Positions 32,361-40,142 of a stretch of DNA of 56,811 nucleotides are shown piece after piece; positions within the stretch are counted from its first letter, which is position 1; every line of letters starts with the position of its first letter. Made by a program: the position numbers and the translations under genes. The notes beneath the pieces are model-generated. The model ran no database searches. It worked only from the letters and a program-made list of their open reading frames with translations, and was not told the DNA's origin. Origin of the DNA: Oscillospiraceae bacterium. GTDB lineage: Bacteria; Bacillota; Clostridia; Oscillospirales; CAG-382. The stretch lies in contig SVTM01000015.1 in NCBI GenBank assembly GCA_015063785.1, positions 1 to 56,811 of the forward strand, read 5' to 3'.

Positions 32361-33647
32361 TTACTTATAATATTCAAACTCTGCACCGTAGATATTTACA
32401 AGGTCGCCCTCGTTTATACCTGCCTCTTCAAGCGCCGTGAAAACGCCTGCATTACGCAGAACCTTGTGGAAATATGCAAAAGATTCGCGGTCGGTGAAGT
32501 TGATGGAATTCACAACGTTCACAAGACGTTCGGACTCGACAAAATAGGTTCCGTCCTTCACCGAGATCCCGATCTCCTCGGAGGGTATATCGTCGGACAC
32601 AAGGTCGGAAATATCCATTTCGGATTCGTATATCTTCAAGGGAGGAAGATCCTTAAGCTTTACGGCGATATGCTCTGCCAGCTCGCGCACACCCTCGCCG
32701 ATGCCTGCACACATGAAGAATATTTCAAGATCGTGAGCCTTGGCATACTCAATCAACTTTTCCTTTGTTTCGTCAGACATCATATCAATCTTGTTGGCGG
32801 CGATAACGCGTGGTCTTGTGAGAAGCTCGGGGTTGTACATCTCGAGCTCTTTTTCTATCGTTTCGATATCGTCAATGGGATCTCTGCCCTCCATGCCGGA
32901 GGCGTCAACGACGTTAACAAGAATTCGGCATCTGTCGATGTGGCGCAAAAACTCGTGACCAAGGCCAAGACCTTCGTGGGCGCCCTCGATAAGTCCGGGA
33001 ATGTCGGCAAGGACAAATCCGCCTGCCTTTGCATCGACCACGCCGAGAATGGGCGAAAGAGTTGTGAAATGATAGTCGGCAATCTTTGGTTTTGCCGAGC
33101 TTAACATGGAAAGTATCGTCGATTTTCCTGCGCTGGGCATACCCACAAGTCCCACGTCGGCAAGCATCTTCAGTTCAAGGGCAATTTCCATTTCCTTACC
33201 CTTGATACCTGCCTTTGCAAAGTTTGGCGCCTGACGGGTGGGGGTTGCAAAATGGATGTTGCCAAAGCCGCCCTTGCCGCCCTTTAACATAACAAATCTG
33301 CCACTTTCGACAACGTCGGGATCAGACATATCCTTGATTATCTTGCCCGTTTCGGGGTCTTTGATAAGAGTGCCGGGAGGCAGCGGAATGAAAAGATCGT
33401 CGGCGGTTTTGCCGTGGCACTTGCCGTTTTTGCCTGCACCGCCGTTTTGGGCAATGAATTTTCTGCGGTATTTGAAATCGAGCAGGGTGTTTTTTCCCTC
33501 GTCGATGGTGAAAACGACGTCGCCGCCCTTTCCGCCGTCGCCCCCGTCGGGTCCACCGTGGGAAACGTACTTTTCGCGGTGGAACGAAACACATCCGTTT
33601 CCGCCGTCGCCTGCCTTTATATATATTGTAACTCTGTCAAAAATCAT
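32361..33647 (-). CDS. obg: GTPase Obg (CgtA)
   Basis: A 428-residue Obg with its three parts: the Gly-rich Obg fold (FDRVTIYIKAGDGGNGCVSFHREKY), the G domain with G1 GMPSAGKST, G3 DIPGLIEGA and G4 NKID, and the C-terminal OCT domain of Gram-positive members (ending LVNIYGAEFEYYK). It acts in 50S assembly, and in Bacillus in stress response and sporulation. The start at 33647 is the MIFDRVTIYI methionine; longer starts lie in the spacer after rpmA. It is the last gene of rplU-prp-rpmA-obg. Confidence 0.97.
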   Translation of the reverse strand: MIFDRVTIYIKAGDGGNGCVSFHREKYVSHGGPDGGDGGKGGDVVFTIDEGKNTLLDFKYRRKFIAQNGGAGKNGKCHGKTADDLFIPLPPGTLIKDPETGKIIKDMSDPDVVESGRFVMLKGGKGGFGNIHFATPTRQAPNFAKAGIKGKEMEIALELKMLADVGLVGMPSAGKSTILSMLSSAKPKIADYHFTTLSPILGVVDAKAGGFVLADIPGLIEGAHEGLGLGHEFLRHIDRCRILVNVVDASGMEGRDPIDDIETIEKELEMYNPELLTRPRVIAANKIDMMSDETKEKLIEYAKAHDLEIFFMCAGIGEGVRELAEHIAVKLKDLPPLKIYESEMDISDLVSDDIPSEEIGISVKDGTYFVESERLVNVVNSINFTDRESFAYFHKVLRNAGVFTALEEAGINEGDLVNIYGAEFEYYK

Positions 33648-33692
33648 TTTTCTGGCTCCTTTCGGAAAGAAAAGGTGGAACATCAAATAAAA

Positions 33693-33715
33693 TGGCTGCC
33701 CAAACGGACAGCCAA
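33693..33715 (-). other. Hairpin between rpmA and obg
   Basis: TGGCTGCCC / GGACAGCCA with one mismatch and an AAAC loop, in the 123-base spacer between rpmA and obg. It lacks a clean T-run, so it may tune obg expression or protect the upstream mRNA. Confidence 0.45.
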
Positions 33716-33770
33716 ATTATCCTTTGTTCAGGCAAAAGCAGAAGCCTTGCGGCCTGCAGTGCCAAAAAGC

Positions 33771-34046
33771 TTACGCCTCGTAAACGCTTACGCGCTTTTT
33801 GCCGCCGGCCATGTGTTCGAACTTGACCTTACCGGCAATGAGAGCGTAGAGAGTGTCATCAGTACCGATACCAACGCCGTTTCCGGGATGGATCTTTGTG
33901 CCTCTCTGTCTTACGATGATGTTGCCGGCGAGTACGGGCTGTCCGTCTGCCTTCTTCACACCGAGACGCTTGGATTCGGAATCTCTGCCGTTCTTTGTGG
34001 AACCGACACCCTTTTTATGGGCGAAAAATTGCAAACCTAATCTCAT
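33771..34046 (-). CDS. rpmA: 50S ribosomal protein L27 with cleavable N-terminal prosequence
   Basis: A 91-residue L27. It begins [24 protein letters not shown]: the first nine residues (up to FFA) are the Firmicutes prosequence that Prp removes to expose the HKKG end at the peptidyl-transferase centre. The rest ([24 protein letters not shown]) is standard. Its protease gene is immediately upstream and rplU precedes that, the usual Firmicutes order. Confidence 0.97.
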   Translation of the reverse strand: MRLGLQFFAHKKGVGSTKNGRDSESKRLGVKKADGQPVLAGNIIVRQRGTKIHPGNGVGIGTDDTLYALIAGKVKFEHMAGGKKRVSVYEA

Positions 34047-34049
34047 TGT

Positions 34050-34391
34050 TTACACCTCCGTTATACTACATTTGACAAACCGCGGATACTGTTTTTCAAT
34101 ATCGGAAACGGTTCGGTAAAAACCGTCGATAATCTTCGAGATAGTCTCACGCGATTCTTTGACTGTACCGCACCTTCGGGAATCGCACCCGACGGCGGCT
34201 GTTTTTTGATCGATAGTGACGTCCACGTCATAGCCGAAGCAGTCGATGAGCTGAGAAAGAACCATTTCACAGCAAGACGAAAGCCCTGCACAGACGATAT
34301 CGTCCCCCTCATCCGCATAGCCGGAATGACCTTTCATGGTAAAACCGACAAAACAGGACGAGCGATCCTTGAGAAAGACAACGCTTGTCAT
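34050..34391 (-). CDS. prp: Ribosomal-processing cysteine protease Prp
   Basis: A 113-residue Prp (YsxB family). The catalytic pair is His in GHSGYADEG and Cys in DIVCAGLSSC, both in the expected order. It removes the N-terminal prosequence of L27, encoded three bases downstream. No clear ribosome binding site precedes the ATG at 34391, and an in-frame TTG at 34403 lies three bases after the rplU stop, so translation probably depends on coupling to rplU. Confidence 0.93.
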   Translation of the reverse strand: MTSVVFLKDRSSCFVGFTMKGHSGYADEGDDIVCAGLSSCCEMVLSQLIDCFGYDVDVTIDQKTAAVGCDSRRCGTVKESRETISKIIDGFYRTVSDIEKQYPRFVKCSITEV

Positions 34392-34406
34392 TGCGTTATG
34401 CAAAAA

Positions 34407-34715
34407 TTAAAGCGCGATCTTGTTGATCTGAAGCTTTGTGTAAGGCTGTCTGTGACCCATCTTCTTCTTTTCGTTCTTCTTGGACTTGTACTTGATGATG
34501 TGGATCTTCTTGCCCTTGCCGTTCTTAACAACGGAAGCTTCGATTTTTGCTCCTGCAACGTCTGCGCCTACCTTGAAGCCTGCGTCTGTTGCAGCTGCGA
34601 TAACAGTATCAAATGTAACTGCGTCGCCGTCATTAACGTCGAGCTTTTCAACGTAAATGATGTCGCCTTCCTGAACCTTGTACTGCTTTCCGCCTGTTAC
34701 AAAAATTGCGTACAC
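34407..34715 (-). CDS. rplU: 50S ribosomal protein L21
   Basis: A 102-residue L21: YAIFVTGGKQYKVQEGDIIYVEKL, ending GHRQPYTKLQINKIAL, all typical. The start is a GTG at 34715, eight bases after GAGG and at the exact family start; a GTG three codons upstream overlaps the binding site and is less likely. First gene of rplU-prp-rpmA-obg. Confidence 0.97.
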   Translation of the reverse strand: MYAIFVTGGKQYKVQEGDIIYVEKLDVNDGDAVTFDTVIAAATDAGFKVGADVAGAKIEASVVKNGKGKKIHIIKYKSKKNEKKKMGHRQPYTKLQINKIAL

Positions 34716-34734
34716 GAAAAGCACCTCTCTTTCA

Positions 34735-34822
34735 TATAAGTCTCGCTGAATAAAGGTTTTTTGCCGGACGAAAGCGAACTTTCGGGCGCAAAAATTAAGC
34801 CACCTTTTTCATGCGGCTTCTT
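34735..34822 (-). promoter_or_regulatory. Probable ribosomal protein L21 leader
   Basis: Between the promoter and rplU. On the minus strand an AAGCC...GGCTT stem (34797-34819) is followed by a GC-rich arm with CGAAAG / CTTTCG (34769-34784). Firmicutes L21 leaders in this position are known; the family match was not tested. The 357-base gap 34716-35072 holds this leader, two divergent promoters and the rpmG leader. Confidence 0.5.
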
Positions 34823-34852
34823 ATTATAGCATGATAAATGTGCTTTTGTCAA
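34823..34852 (-). promoter_or_regulatory. Promoter of rplU-prp-rpmA-obg
   Basis: Minus strand: TTGACA (34852-34847), 18 bases, TATAAT (34828-34823). Confidence 0.78.
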
Positions 34853-34924
34853 GACTTTTTTTCAAAAAACGCGTTTTTTTCTGCACTTTTTTCAATTATT
34901 TATTGTAAAAAAGCAAAAATAAGC

Positions 34925-34953
34925 TTGACAAACAATAATTTCTGTGCTATAAT
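34925..34953 (+). promoter_or_regulatory. Promoter of rpmG-secE-nusG-rplKA
   Basis: TTGACA (34925-34930), 17 bases, TATAAT (34948-34953): both boxes perfect. The 110-base leader has CCTC-TTGTC-GGAGG and CCCCTTGCGAAGAGGG hairpins before rpmG. Confidence 0.85.
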
Positions 34954-35072
34954 CGAACTACCTCTTGTCGGAGGTGCATTTTTGTTATGCCCGTTTTTAG
35001 GTGCACATCAGATTTTGCCCCTTGCGAAGAGGGAGGTAAAACACTTATACTTTACCGGGAGGTGCTTAAAAC

Positions 35073-35222
35073 ATGAGAGTAAAGATCACACTCGTTTGCA
35101 GCGAATGCAAACAAAGAAACTATGACAGTACCAAGAACAAGAAGAACGATCCCGATCGTCTCGAGCTCAATAAGTACTGCCGTTTCTGCCGCAAGCATAC
35201 CCTTCACAAAGAAACAAAGTAA
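35073..35222 (+). CDS. rpmG: 50S ribosomal protein L33
   Basis: A 49-residue L33 with the zinc-ribbon cysteines CSEC (C9, C12) and CRFC (C36, C39), so the zinc-binding form. It starts [12 protein letters not shown] and ends HKETK. GGGAGGT precedes the ATG. It is the first gene of the secE-nusG-ribosomal protein unit, the usual place in Firmicutes. Confidence 0.95.
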   Translation: MRVKITLVCSECKQRNYDSTKNKKNDPDRLELNKYCRFCRKHTLHKETK

Positions 35223-35260
35223 GCGTCGCGCTTACCACATGATTCAAGGGAGGTAAAAAA

Positions 35261-35476
35261 ATGGCAGAAGAAAAGACAAAGCTTTCGTTCGGCGAAAAGA
35301 TCAAGAAGTTCTTCAAGGATAACAAGAGTGAATTCAAGAAGATTTCTTGGCCGGACAAAAAAGACACTACCAAGAAAACCATCATGGTCATCGGCTCGAT
35401 CGTTATCGTCGGCGCTGCTATCTTCGCGGTTGACACAGGCTTCAACGCTCTGTTCACCTGGCTTACAAACCTTTAA
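35261..35476 (+). CDS. secE: Preprotein translocase subunit SecE
   Basis: A 71-residue single-TM SecE. An amphipathic start with FFKDNKSEFKKISWPDKKDT, the signature before the TM, is followed by TIMVIGSIVIVGAAIFAVDTGFNALF. It is the short Gram-positive type and stabilises SecY. GGGAGGT lies before the ATG; nusG follows after 32 bases. Confidence 0.96.
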   Translation: MAEEKTKLSFGEKIKKFFKDNKSEFKKISWPDKKDTTKKTIMVIGSIVIVGAAIFAVDTGFNALFTWLTNL

Positions 35477-35508
35477 GCCGTCAACCACATTCTTAAAGGA
35501 GATAGAAT

Positions 35509-36108
35509 ATGTCTAACGAAGCGAGAGCGGAATGGTTTGTGCTTCACACTTATTCCGGATACGAGAATAAAGTGGCGGCCAACATCGAAAAGATCGTTGA
35601 AAACCGCGGTCTGCACGACCTGATCTTCGAAACACGCATTCCCGTTGAAACCGTTATCACCGACGGCGACACCTACGACGATTACGTCGAGGGTCAGCGC
35701 ATCATCGAATACGACTACGACGGAAATGAAAAGCCGAGAAAAGGTCCCAAAACCGAAACACACAAGCTTTTCCCTAGCTATGTTTTAATCAAAATGATCA
35801 TGAATGACGAAAGCTGGCACATCGTCCGCAACATCACGGGCGTGACAGGCTTCGTCGGCCCCGGATCAAGACCCGTTCCTCTCTCGGAAGCCGAGGTTGA
35901 GGCTTTGGGTGTTGACCTTCATGTTGCCGAAATCAAGTTTGAGGTCGGCGAAAGCGTCTACGTTGTCGGCGGTCCTTTTGCGGGATCTATTGTTACCGTT
36001 AAGGAAATTGACAACGACAAGAGAAGAATCAAGGTTTCCCTTATCTTCGGCGGCAAAGAATCGGTTGTCGAGATGGATGCCAAGGACGTCGAGTCTATTA
36101 AGGACTGA
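35509..36108 (+). CDS. nusG: Transcription termination/antitermination factor NusG
   Basis: A 199-residue NusG. NGN domain with WFVLHTYSGYENKVAANIEKIVENRGL and LFPSYVLIKMIMNDESWHIVRNITGVTGFVG, then a KOW domain (FEVGESVYVVGGPFAGSIVTVKEIDNDKRRIKV). An insertion of about 20 residues (YDDYVEGQRIIEYDYDGNEK) lies between the first strands, as in several Clostridia. It binds RNA polymerase and controls pausing and coupling to ribosomes. Confidence 0.97.
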   Translation: MSNEARAEWFVLHTYSGYENKVAANIEKIVENRGLHDLIFETRIPVETVITDGDTYDDYVEGQRIIEYDYDGNEKPRKGPKTETHKLFPSYVLIKMIMNDESWHIVRNITGVTGFVGPGSRPVPLSEAEVEALGVDLHVAEIKFEVGESVYVVGGPFAGSIVTVKEIDNDKRRIKVSLIFGGKESVVEMDAKDVESIKD

Positions 36109-36186
36109 CCTTCTCTACATTCAAATCAGAAGAAAAACACAGTCGTTTTTCCGGCATTGTGCAAAAAAGTGCGCATTGCTGTGGGA

Positions 36187-36203
36187 GGGGAACAAAGTTC
36201 CCC
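36187..36203 (+). promoter_or_regulatory. Hairpin in the rplK leader, possible L1-binding control region
   Basis: GGGGAAC-AAA-GTTCCCC in the 131-base space between nusG and rplK. L1 autoregulates rplKA in many bacteria by binding a leader that copies its rRNA site. The presence of that motif was not proved here. Confidence 0.4.
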
Positions 36204-36239
36204 GAAAAATCAATCTACCACATTCGGAGGTGTTAAGAA

Positions 36240-36665
36240 ATGGCAAAGAAAATAGTTGCCCTCGTAAAATTGCAGATTCCCGGAGGAAAGGCTCTTCCCG
36301 CTCCTCCCGTAGGTCCGGCTCTTGGTCAGCACGGCGTTAACATTGCAGGCTTCTGCAAGGAATTTAACGAAAAGACAAAGAACGACATGGGTCTTATCAT
36401 CCCTGTTGTTATCACAATCTACGCTGACAGATCCTTCACATTCATTACAAAGACTCCCCCTGCGGCTGTTCTTATCAAGAAGGCTTGCGGAATCGAATCC
36501 GGTTCCGGCGAACCCAACAAGAACAAGGTTGCTTCCATCACTAAGGAGCAGCTTCAGAAGATCGCAGAACAGAAAATGCCCGACCTCAACGCCGCTTCTG
36601 TTGAAGCTGCTATGAGAATGATCGCAGGTACTGCGCGCAGCATGGGCGTAACAGTTGCTGAGTGA
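36240..36665 (+). CDS. rplK: 50S ribosomal protein L11
   Basis: A 141-residue L11: [40 protein letters not shown], the family signature, with the C-terminal rRNA-binding domain ending [15 protein letters not shown]. It forms the GTPase-associated stalk base. GGAGGTGTTAAGAA precedes the ATG. rplA follows after 16 bases. Confidence 0.98.
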   Translation: MAKKIVALVKLQIPGGKALPAPPVGPALGQHGVNIAGFCKEFNEKTKNDMGLIIPVVITIYADRSFTFITKTPPAAVLIKKACGIESGSGEPNKNKVASITKEQLQKIAEQKMPDLNAASVEAAMRMIAGTARSMGVTVAE

Positions 36666-36681
36666 TAGGAGGGCTTAAACA

Positions 36682-37374
36682 ATGAAAAAGGGAAAGAAGT
36701 ATATAGAAAGTCAGAAGCTCGTTGACAAATCGAAGCTTTATGACACAGATGAAGCGCTTGCACTCGTTTGCAAGACAGCTTCTGCAAAGTTTGACGAAAC
36801 TGTTGAAGTTCACGTTAAGCTCGGCGTTGACTCTCGTCACGCAGACCAGCAGGTTAGAGGCGCTATCGTCCTCCCCCACGGTACAGGTAAAACCACTCGC
36901 ACCCTCGTTTTCGCCAAGGGCGACAACGCAAAGGCTGCTGAAGAAGCAGGCTCTGATTTCGTAGGTGCAGAGGATCTTGTTGCTAAGATCCAGAGCGAAA
37001 ACTGGTTCGATTATGACGTTATTATCGCAACTCCCGACATGATGGGTATCATCGGTCGTCTCGGTAAGGTTCTCGGTCCTAAGGGACTTATGCCTAACCC
37101 CAAGGCCGGTACCGTTACTATGGACGTTGCAAGAGCTGTTAAGGAAGCAAAGGCCGGTAAGATCGAGTATCGTCTCGACAAGCAGAACATCATCCACTGC
37201 GCAATCGGTAAGGCTTCTTTCGGTCCCGAAAAGCTCGCAGACAACTTCAACGCACTTATGGGCGCAATCATCAAGGCTAAGCCTGCAGCAGCAAAGGGTC
37301 AGTACATCAAGACCTGCGCTCTCGCTTCCACCATGGGCCCCGGCGTTAAGGTTAACAGCGCAAAGCTTGGCTAA
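36682..37374 (+). CDS. rplA: 50S ribosomal protein L1
   Basis: A 230-residue L1: [79 protein letters not shown] and the standard C-terminus. It forms the L1 stalk and probably represses its own mRNA. It is the last gene of the unit: a terminator follows and rplJ-rplL are not next to it. Confidence 0.98.
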   Translation: MKKGKKYIESQKLVDKSKLYDTDEALALVCKTASAKFDETVEVHVKLGVDSRHADQQVRGAIVLPHGTGKTTRTLVFAKGDNAKAAEEAGSDFVGAEDLVAKIQSENWFDYDVIIATPDMMGIIGRLGKVLGPKGLMPNPKAGTVTMDVARAVKEAKAGKIEYRLDKQNIIHCAIGKASFGPEKLADNFNALMGAIIKAKPAAAKGQYIKTCALASTMGPGVKVNSAKLG

Positions 37375-37431
37375 TTCGAAATATCGTTTTAGTTAAATAT
37401 ATCGACAGATTTTTAAATTTAAGTGTTTTCG

Positions 37432-37467
37432 CCGGTCGGAAAGAAATTTCCGACCGGAATTTTTTTG
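37432..37467 (+). terminator. Terminator of rpmG-secE-nusG-rplKA
   Basis: CCGGTCGGAAA / TTTCCGACCGG stem with loop GAAA and an AATTTTTTT tail. Confidence 0.92.
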
Positions 37468-37547
37468 CAAAAACACGAAAGGTGCTTTCCGCATCGTAAC
37501 TCAGGAACTTGCTGCTGGCGCTGATATGGAAGCATATCAAACAAAAA

Positions 37548-37577
37548 ATCTCACACGAACGATACGTGTGAGATTTT
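37548..37577 (-). terminator. Terminator of the 37592-38443 gene
   Basis: AAATCTCACACG / CGTGTGAGATTT with an AACGATA loop. On the minus strand a T-run follows. Confidence 0.88.
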
Positions 37578-37591
37578 TGCTTTATTACAAA

Positions 37592-38443
37592 TTAGCCTCT
37601 GATAATTCTGTTGCGCTTTTCGATAAGGGTCATGATCTCGCCGACGGTGTCGTGAACGGCAGCGTAATCTGCCGAATCGACCTCTTTTGAAAGCAAGGAG
37701 ATCTTGTTGACAATCGCCATTTCCTGAATCCTTGTGCCGTCAACCGAATAACGCAGAGAAGAACGGACAGAATCGTATGCACGCTCGATCTCTCGCTGTG
37801 CCTTTTTGTCAGAACACTTGTCGTATATGCTTCTTAAAGATTTTGAAGTTTTGTCCACAAAACCGTTGTCGACAAGCGGAGTTTCCTGAATTTCGGGAGC
37901 TTCTTCAACAATCGGCTCCGGCTCTACAAAAACCTCCGGCTGTGCAGGCTCGGGCACTTCCGGCGCTTCTTCGGGCTTTACGGGTTCGTCATTCTGGACG
38001 GGGAGAACAAGAACGTCCTTTGATTTCGCAAATTTCCCCTCTCCGCCTGTTTTTGCAACTGTGGGCGACGGATATTTATACTCGTTGACAAGCAGAAGCG
38101 AGAGCACCACGATGCAATAGAGCACCAGCAGGATCAGTTGCAGAGTGATCGATGCGGCGGGGTTTTTCTGACGCATAAGAACGAAGATGAAGCCGACGAG
38201 AAACTCTATAAGAAAATAGCCGATCGAAATATATCCGATGGGAATTCCGAGAAAATGTCTGATCTTTATTTTTTTGAAAATAAAGGGAGTGGCAACCGTT
38301 GCGGCAAGAGCCAGCGTGAAGAAAAGACACGCTATCCACGCCGATGCACAGGCGTCCGCGCCCGCGATCGAGAAAAACAACGTATAGAATATGATAGCCA
38401 CCATAAATTCCAGCAGATACCAGAGAATTGATTTTTTGTTCAA
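37592..38443 (-). CDS. Membrane protein with a Pro/Glu-rich linker and helical cytoplasmic domain, function unknown
   Basis: A 283-residue protein. Four hydrophobic segments in the first 120 residues (SILWYLLEFMVAIIFYTLFF, ASAWIACLFFTLALAATVAT, YISIGYFLIEFLVGFIFVLM, ITLQLILLVLYCIVVLSLLL) form a membrane domain. A Pro/Glu/Val linker (about 150-195) and a helical C-terminal domain (TSKSLRSIYDKCSDKKAQREIERAYDSVRSSLRYS) follow. No family is recognised. The gene stands alone, with a perfect promoter (TTGACA-17-TATAAT) and terminator, so it is a genuine unit. Confidence 0.82.
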   Translation of the reverse strand: MNKKSILWYLLEFMVAIIFYTLFFSIAGADACASAWIACLFFTLALAATVATPFIFKKIKIRHFLGIPIGYISIGYFLIEFLVGFIFVLMRQKNPAASITLQLILLVLYCIVVLSLLLVNEYKYPSPTVAKTGGEGKFAKSKDVLVLPVQNDEPVKPEEAPEVPEPAQPEVFVEPEPIVEEAPEIQETPLVDNGFVDKTSKSLRSIYDKCSDKKAQREIERAYDSVRSSLRYSVDGTRIQEMAIVNKISLLSKEVDSADYAAVHDTVGEIMTLIEKRNRIIRG

Positions 38444-38500
38444 AATTATACACCTCGATGCCGTGTTTCAAAATCTGCCGTAAGACGTGCTTACTATATA

Positions 38501-38529
38501 ATTATACCGAATCGAGCATTGTTTGTCAA
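38501..38529 (-). promoter_or_regulatory. Promoter of the 37592-38443 gene
   Basis: Minus strand: TTGACA (38529-38524), 17 bases, TATAAT (38506-38501). Confidence 0.82.
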
Positions 38530-38573
38530 GTGAAAAGAACAGATTGGTTCAACAAGACCGCAACAAGGGTTGA

Positions 38574-40010
38574 TCAGGTGTTTACCGAATAATCTTTTTT
38601 AAAGCCATGAGCTCCGAATATCTGCCATTTTCCAACACCAAGTCTCTGCATGATCGCTTTTCTTTCTTCTGCACAAAGGGCAGGATCTGTGTCGACAGAC
38701 GTCATCAGAATGGGCGCATACTGATTGTATTCTGCCTGTTCAGGTGTCAATCCGTGCAGGTTGATATATACGTCGCCTGTAATTGCGATGTGATTTCTAT
38801 AATCAATAAGCACGGTTTCTCCCGGCAAATGCCCGCCTTTGCCCTCGTAAACCTCAAAATGAAGCTCACCAAAATCGAAAAATCCAATTTGTGTCAGCGG
38901 CTCTGTCAGTTGCTCAACGTTATTCCACATCACCCTTATTTTTTCGGGAGAAGTGGTTTTATACGATGTCAGAAGCTTACAAATGTCGATATACGGCTTG
39001 TGCAACGGATTTTCGTCCCTATAACCGTTCTTTCCGTTATATTCATTGGAAAGGCACAATGCTGTCCTGTGGCTTGCAAGCACTTCATCAAACATAGGTA
39101 AAAGTCCGCAGTGGTCCACATCGGCATGAGTGACAAAAATTGTTTTCTTCATTCTGTCAAAGCCCGGCAAAAGCTTATTGAAAATATTTTTCATTTCTTC
39201 CGTATAACAAGCATATCCGCTATCAACGAACAATACTTCACCGTCGCTTTTTATAATAATGGTGTTGCTTCCGCATGGCGGCTCGATAAGGATTATTTCT
39301 GTATTTTCAGCAATCATATGCGTGCTTATACGAGGTGAAAAGTCTGCTCCCTTGCACGCGCCAAGCAGTTCTGCAAATTTGCTAATACTATCAAAGGTAC
39401 GATAAGGAGACAAGCCTTGCTCGTCCAAAGTTTGCATGGCAAGATTGACGTGCACCAGAAGCTCCTTGCTGACATCAGGTGCCAAACCGACGCTTTGGGA
39501 TAATCCCAGCACATAGGTATTATAAAAAATACTGTTGTCATACACTTTTTCGGATGTGTTGTAGTCGATTATGCGCACTTTGCAGATCTTTTCGACTTCA
39601 GTCAAAAATTCTGCTATCCTGCAAGAATCATCAACGTGCAAGCCCATCTTGAAAAACTGATATTCTGTGCCGTTTTCCTGCGAGCTTATGTAGGATATGT
39701 TGAAATTAAAACGGTCGATAAGCTCAAGAATATCCGTTACACTTCCGGGAACATCTTTCAGACAGAATTCCAGAAGGACAATGCTTGTTTTTGAAATGTT
39801 GTTTTGAAGATACCCGATCTTTTCAAGCTCAATATCAGCTTTTTTCAGTTGTTCTTCTGTCCCCTCTGCATCGATAAACAAAATATGCGAATCGACAGCT
39901 TTGTTATAGCTGACACGCGTGATATTGATACCCAACGCAGAAAAGCACTTGCTTGCCTTCAAAAAAGCTCCGATTCTGTTAGGCATTGATGTTACATATG
40001 TCTTTTTCAT
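38574..40010 (-). CDS. ACT-ACT-metallo-beta-lactamase fold fusion protein
   Basis: A 478-residue fusion. Residues 1-150 hold two ACT-type ligand domains (YVTSMPNRIGAFLKASKCFSALGINITRVSYN; VLLEFCLKDVPGSVTDILELIDRFNFNISYIS), followed by a linker and a metallo-beta-lactamase domain. That domain has SNTIIIKSDGEVLFVDSGY, the metal motif THADVDHCG (H-x-D-x-D-H, the second His replaced by Asp) and GHLPGETVLIDYRNHIAITGDVY. ACT domains bind small effectors, often amino acids, so the hydrolase may be allosterically controlled. The ATG at 40010 follows AAAGGAG. Own promoter; substrate unknown. Confidence 0.88.
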   Translation of the reverse strand: MKKTYVTSMPNRIGAFLKASKCFSALGINITRVSYNKAVDSHILFIDAEGTEEQLKKADIELEKIGYLQNNISKTSIVLLEFCLKDVPGSVTDILELIDRFNFNISYISSQENGTEYQFFKMGLHVDDSCRIAEFLTEVEKICKVRIIDYNTSEKVYDNSIFYNTYVLGLSQSVGLAPDVSKELLVHVNLAMQTLDEQGLSPYRTFDSISKFAELLGACKGADFSPRISTHMIAENTEIILIEPPCGSNTIIIKSDGEVLFVDSGYACYTEEMKNIFNKLLPGFDRMKKTIFVTHADVDHCGLLPMFDEVLASHRTALCLSNEYNGKNGYRDENPLHKPYIDICKLLTSYKTTSPEKIRVMWNNVEQLTEPLTQIGFFDFGELHFEVYEGKGGHLPGETVLIDYRNHIAITGDVYINLHGLTPEQAEYNQYAPILMTSVDTDPALCAEERKAIMQRLGVGKWQIFGAHGFKKDYSVNT

Positions 40011-40032
40011 ATAGCAATCTCCTTTACGCTGT

Positions 40033-40061
40033 ATTATACCACACATTTTTTCGACTTGCAA
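40033..40061 (-). promoter_or_regulatory. Promoter of the ACT-MBL gene
   Basis: Minus strand: TTGCAA (40061-40056), 17 bases, TATAAT (40038-40033), close upstream of the start. Confidence 0.75.
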
Positions 40062-40093
40062 CCATATATTTTGCAGAAAAAACAGCAAAATCA

Positions 40094-40131
40094 AAAAAAG
40101 GCTACACACCGGTACGGTGCATAGCCTTTTT
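40094..40131 (-). terminator. Terminator of the hydrogenase operon
   Basis: AAAAAGGCTA...CACC-GGTAC-GGTG...TAGCCTTTTT with a small internal mismatch, directly after the hydA stop on the minus strand. Confidence 0.88.
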
Positions 40132-40142
40132 GTTGTTATATC

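Noticed and set aside
37470..37590. Protein-like stretch KGAFRIVTQELAAGADMEAY after rplA
   Set aside because: No start codon with a binding site and it runs through the next terminator. It could be a gene remnant but cannot be supported.
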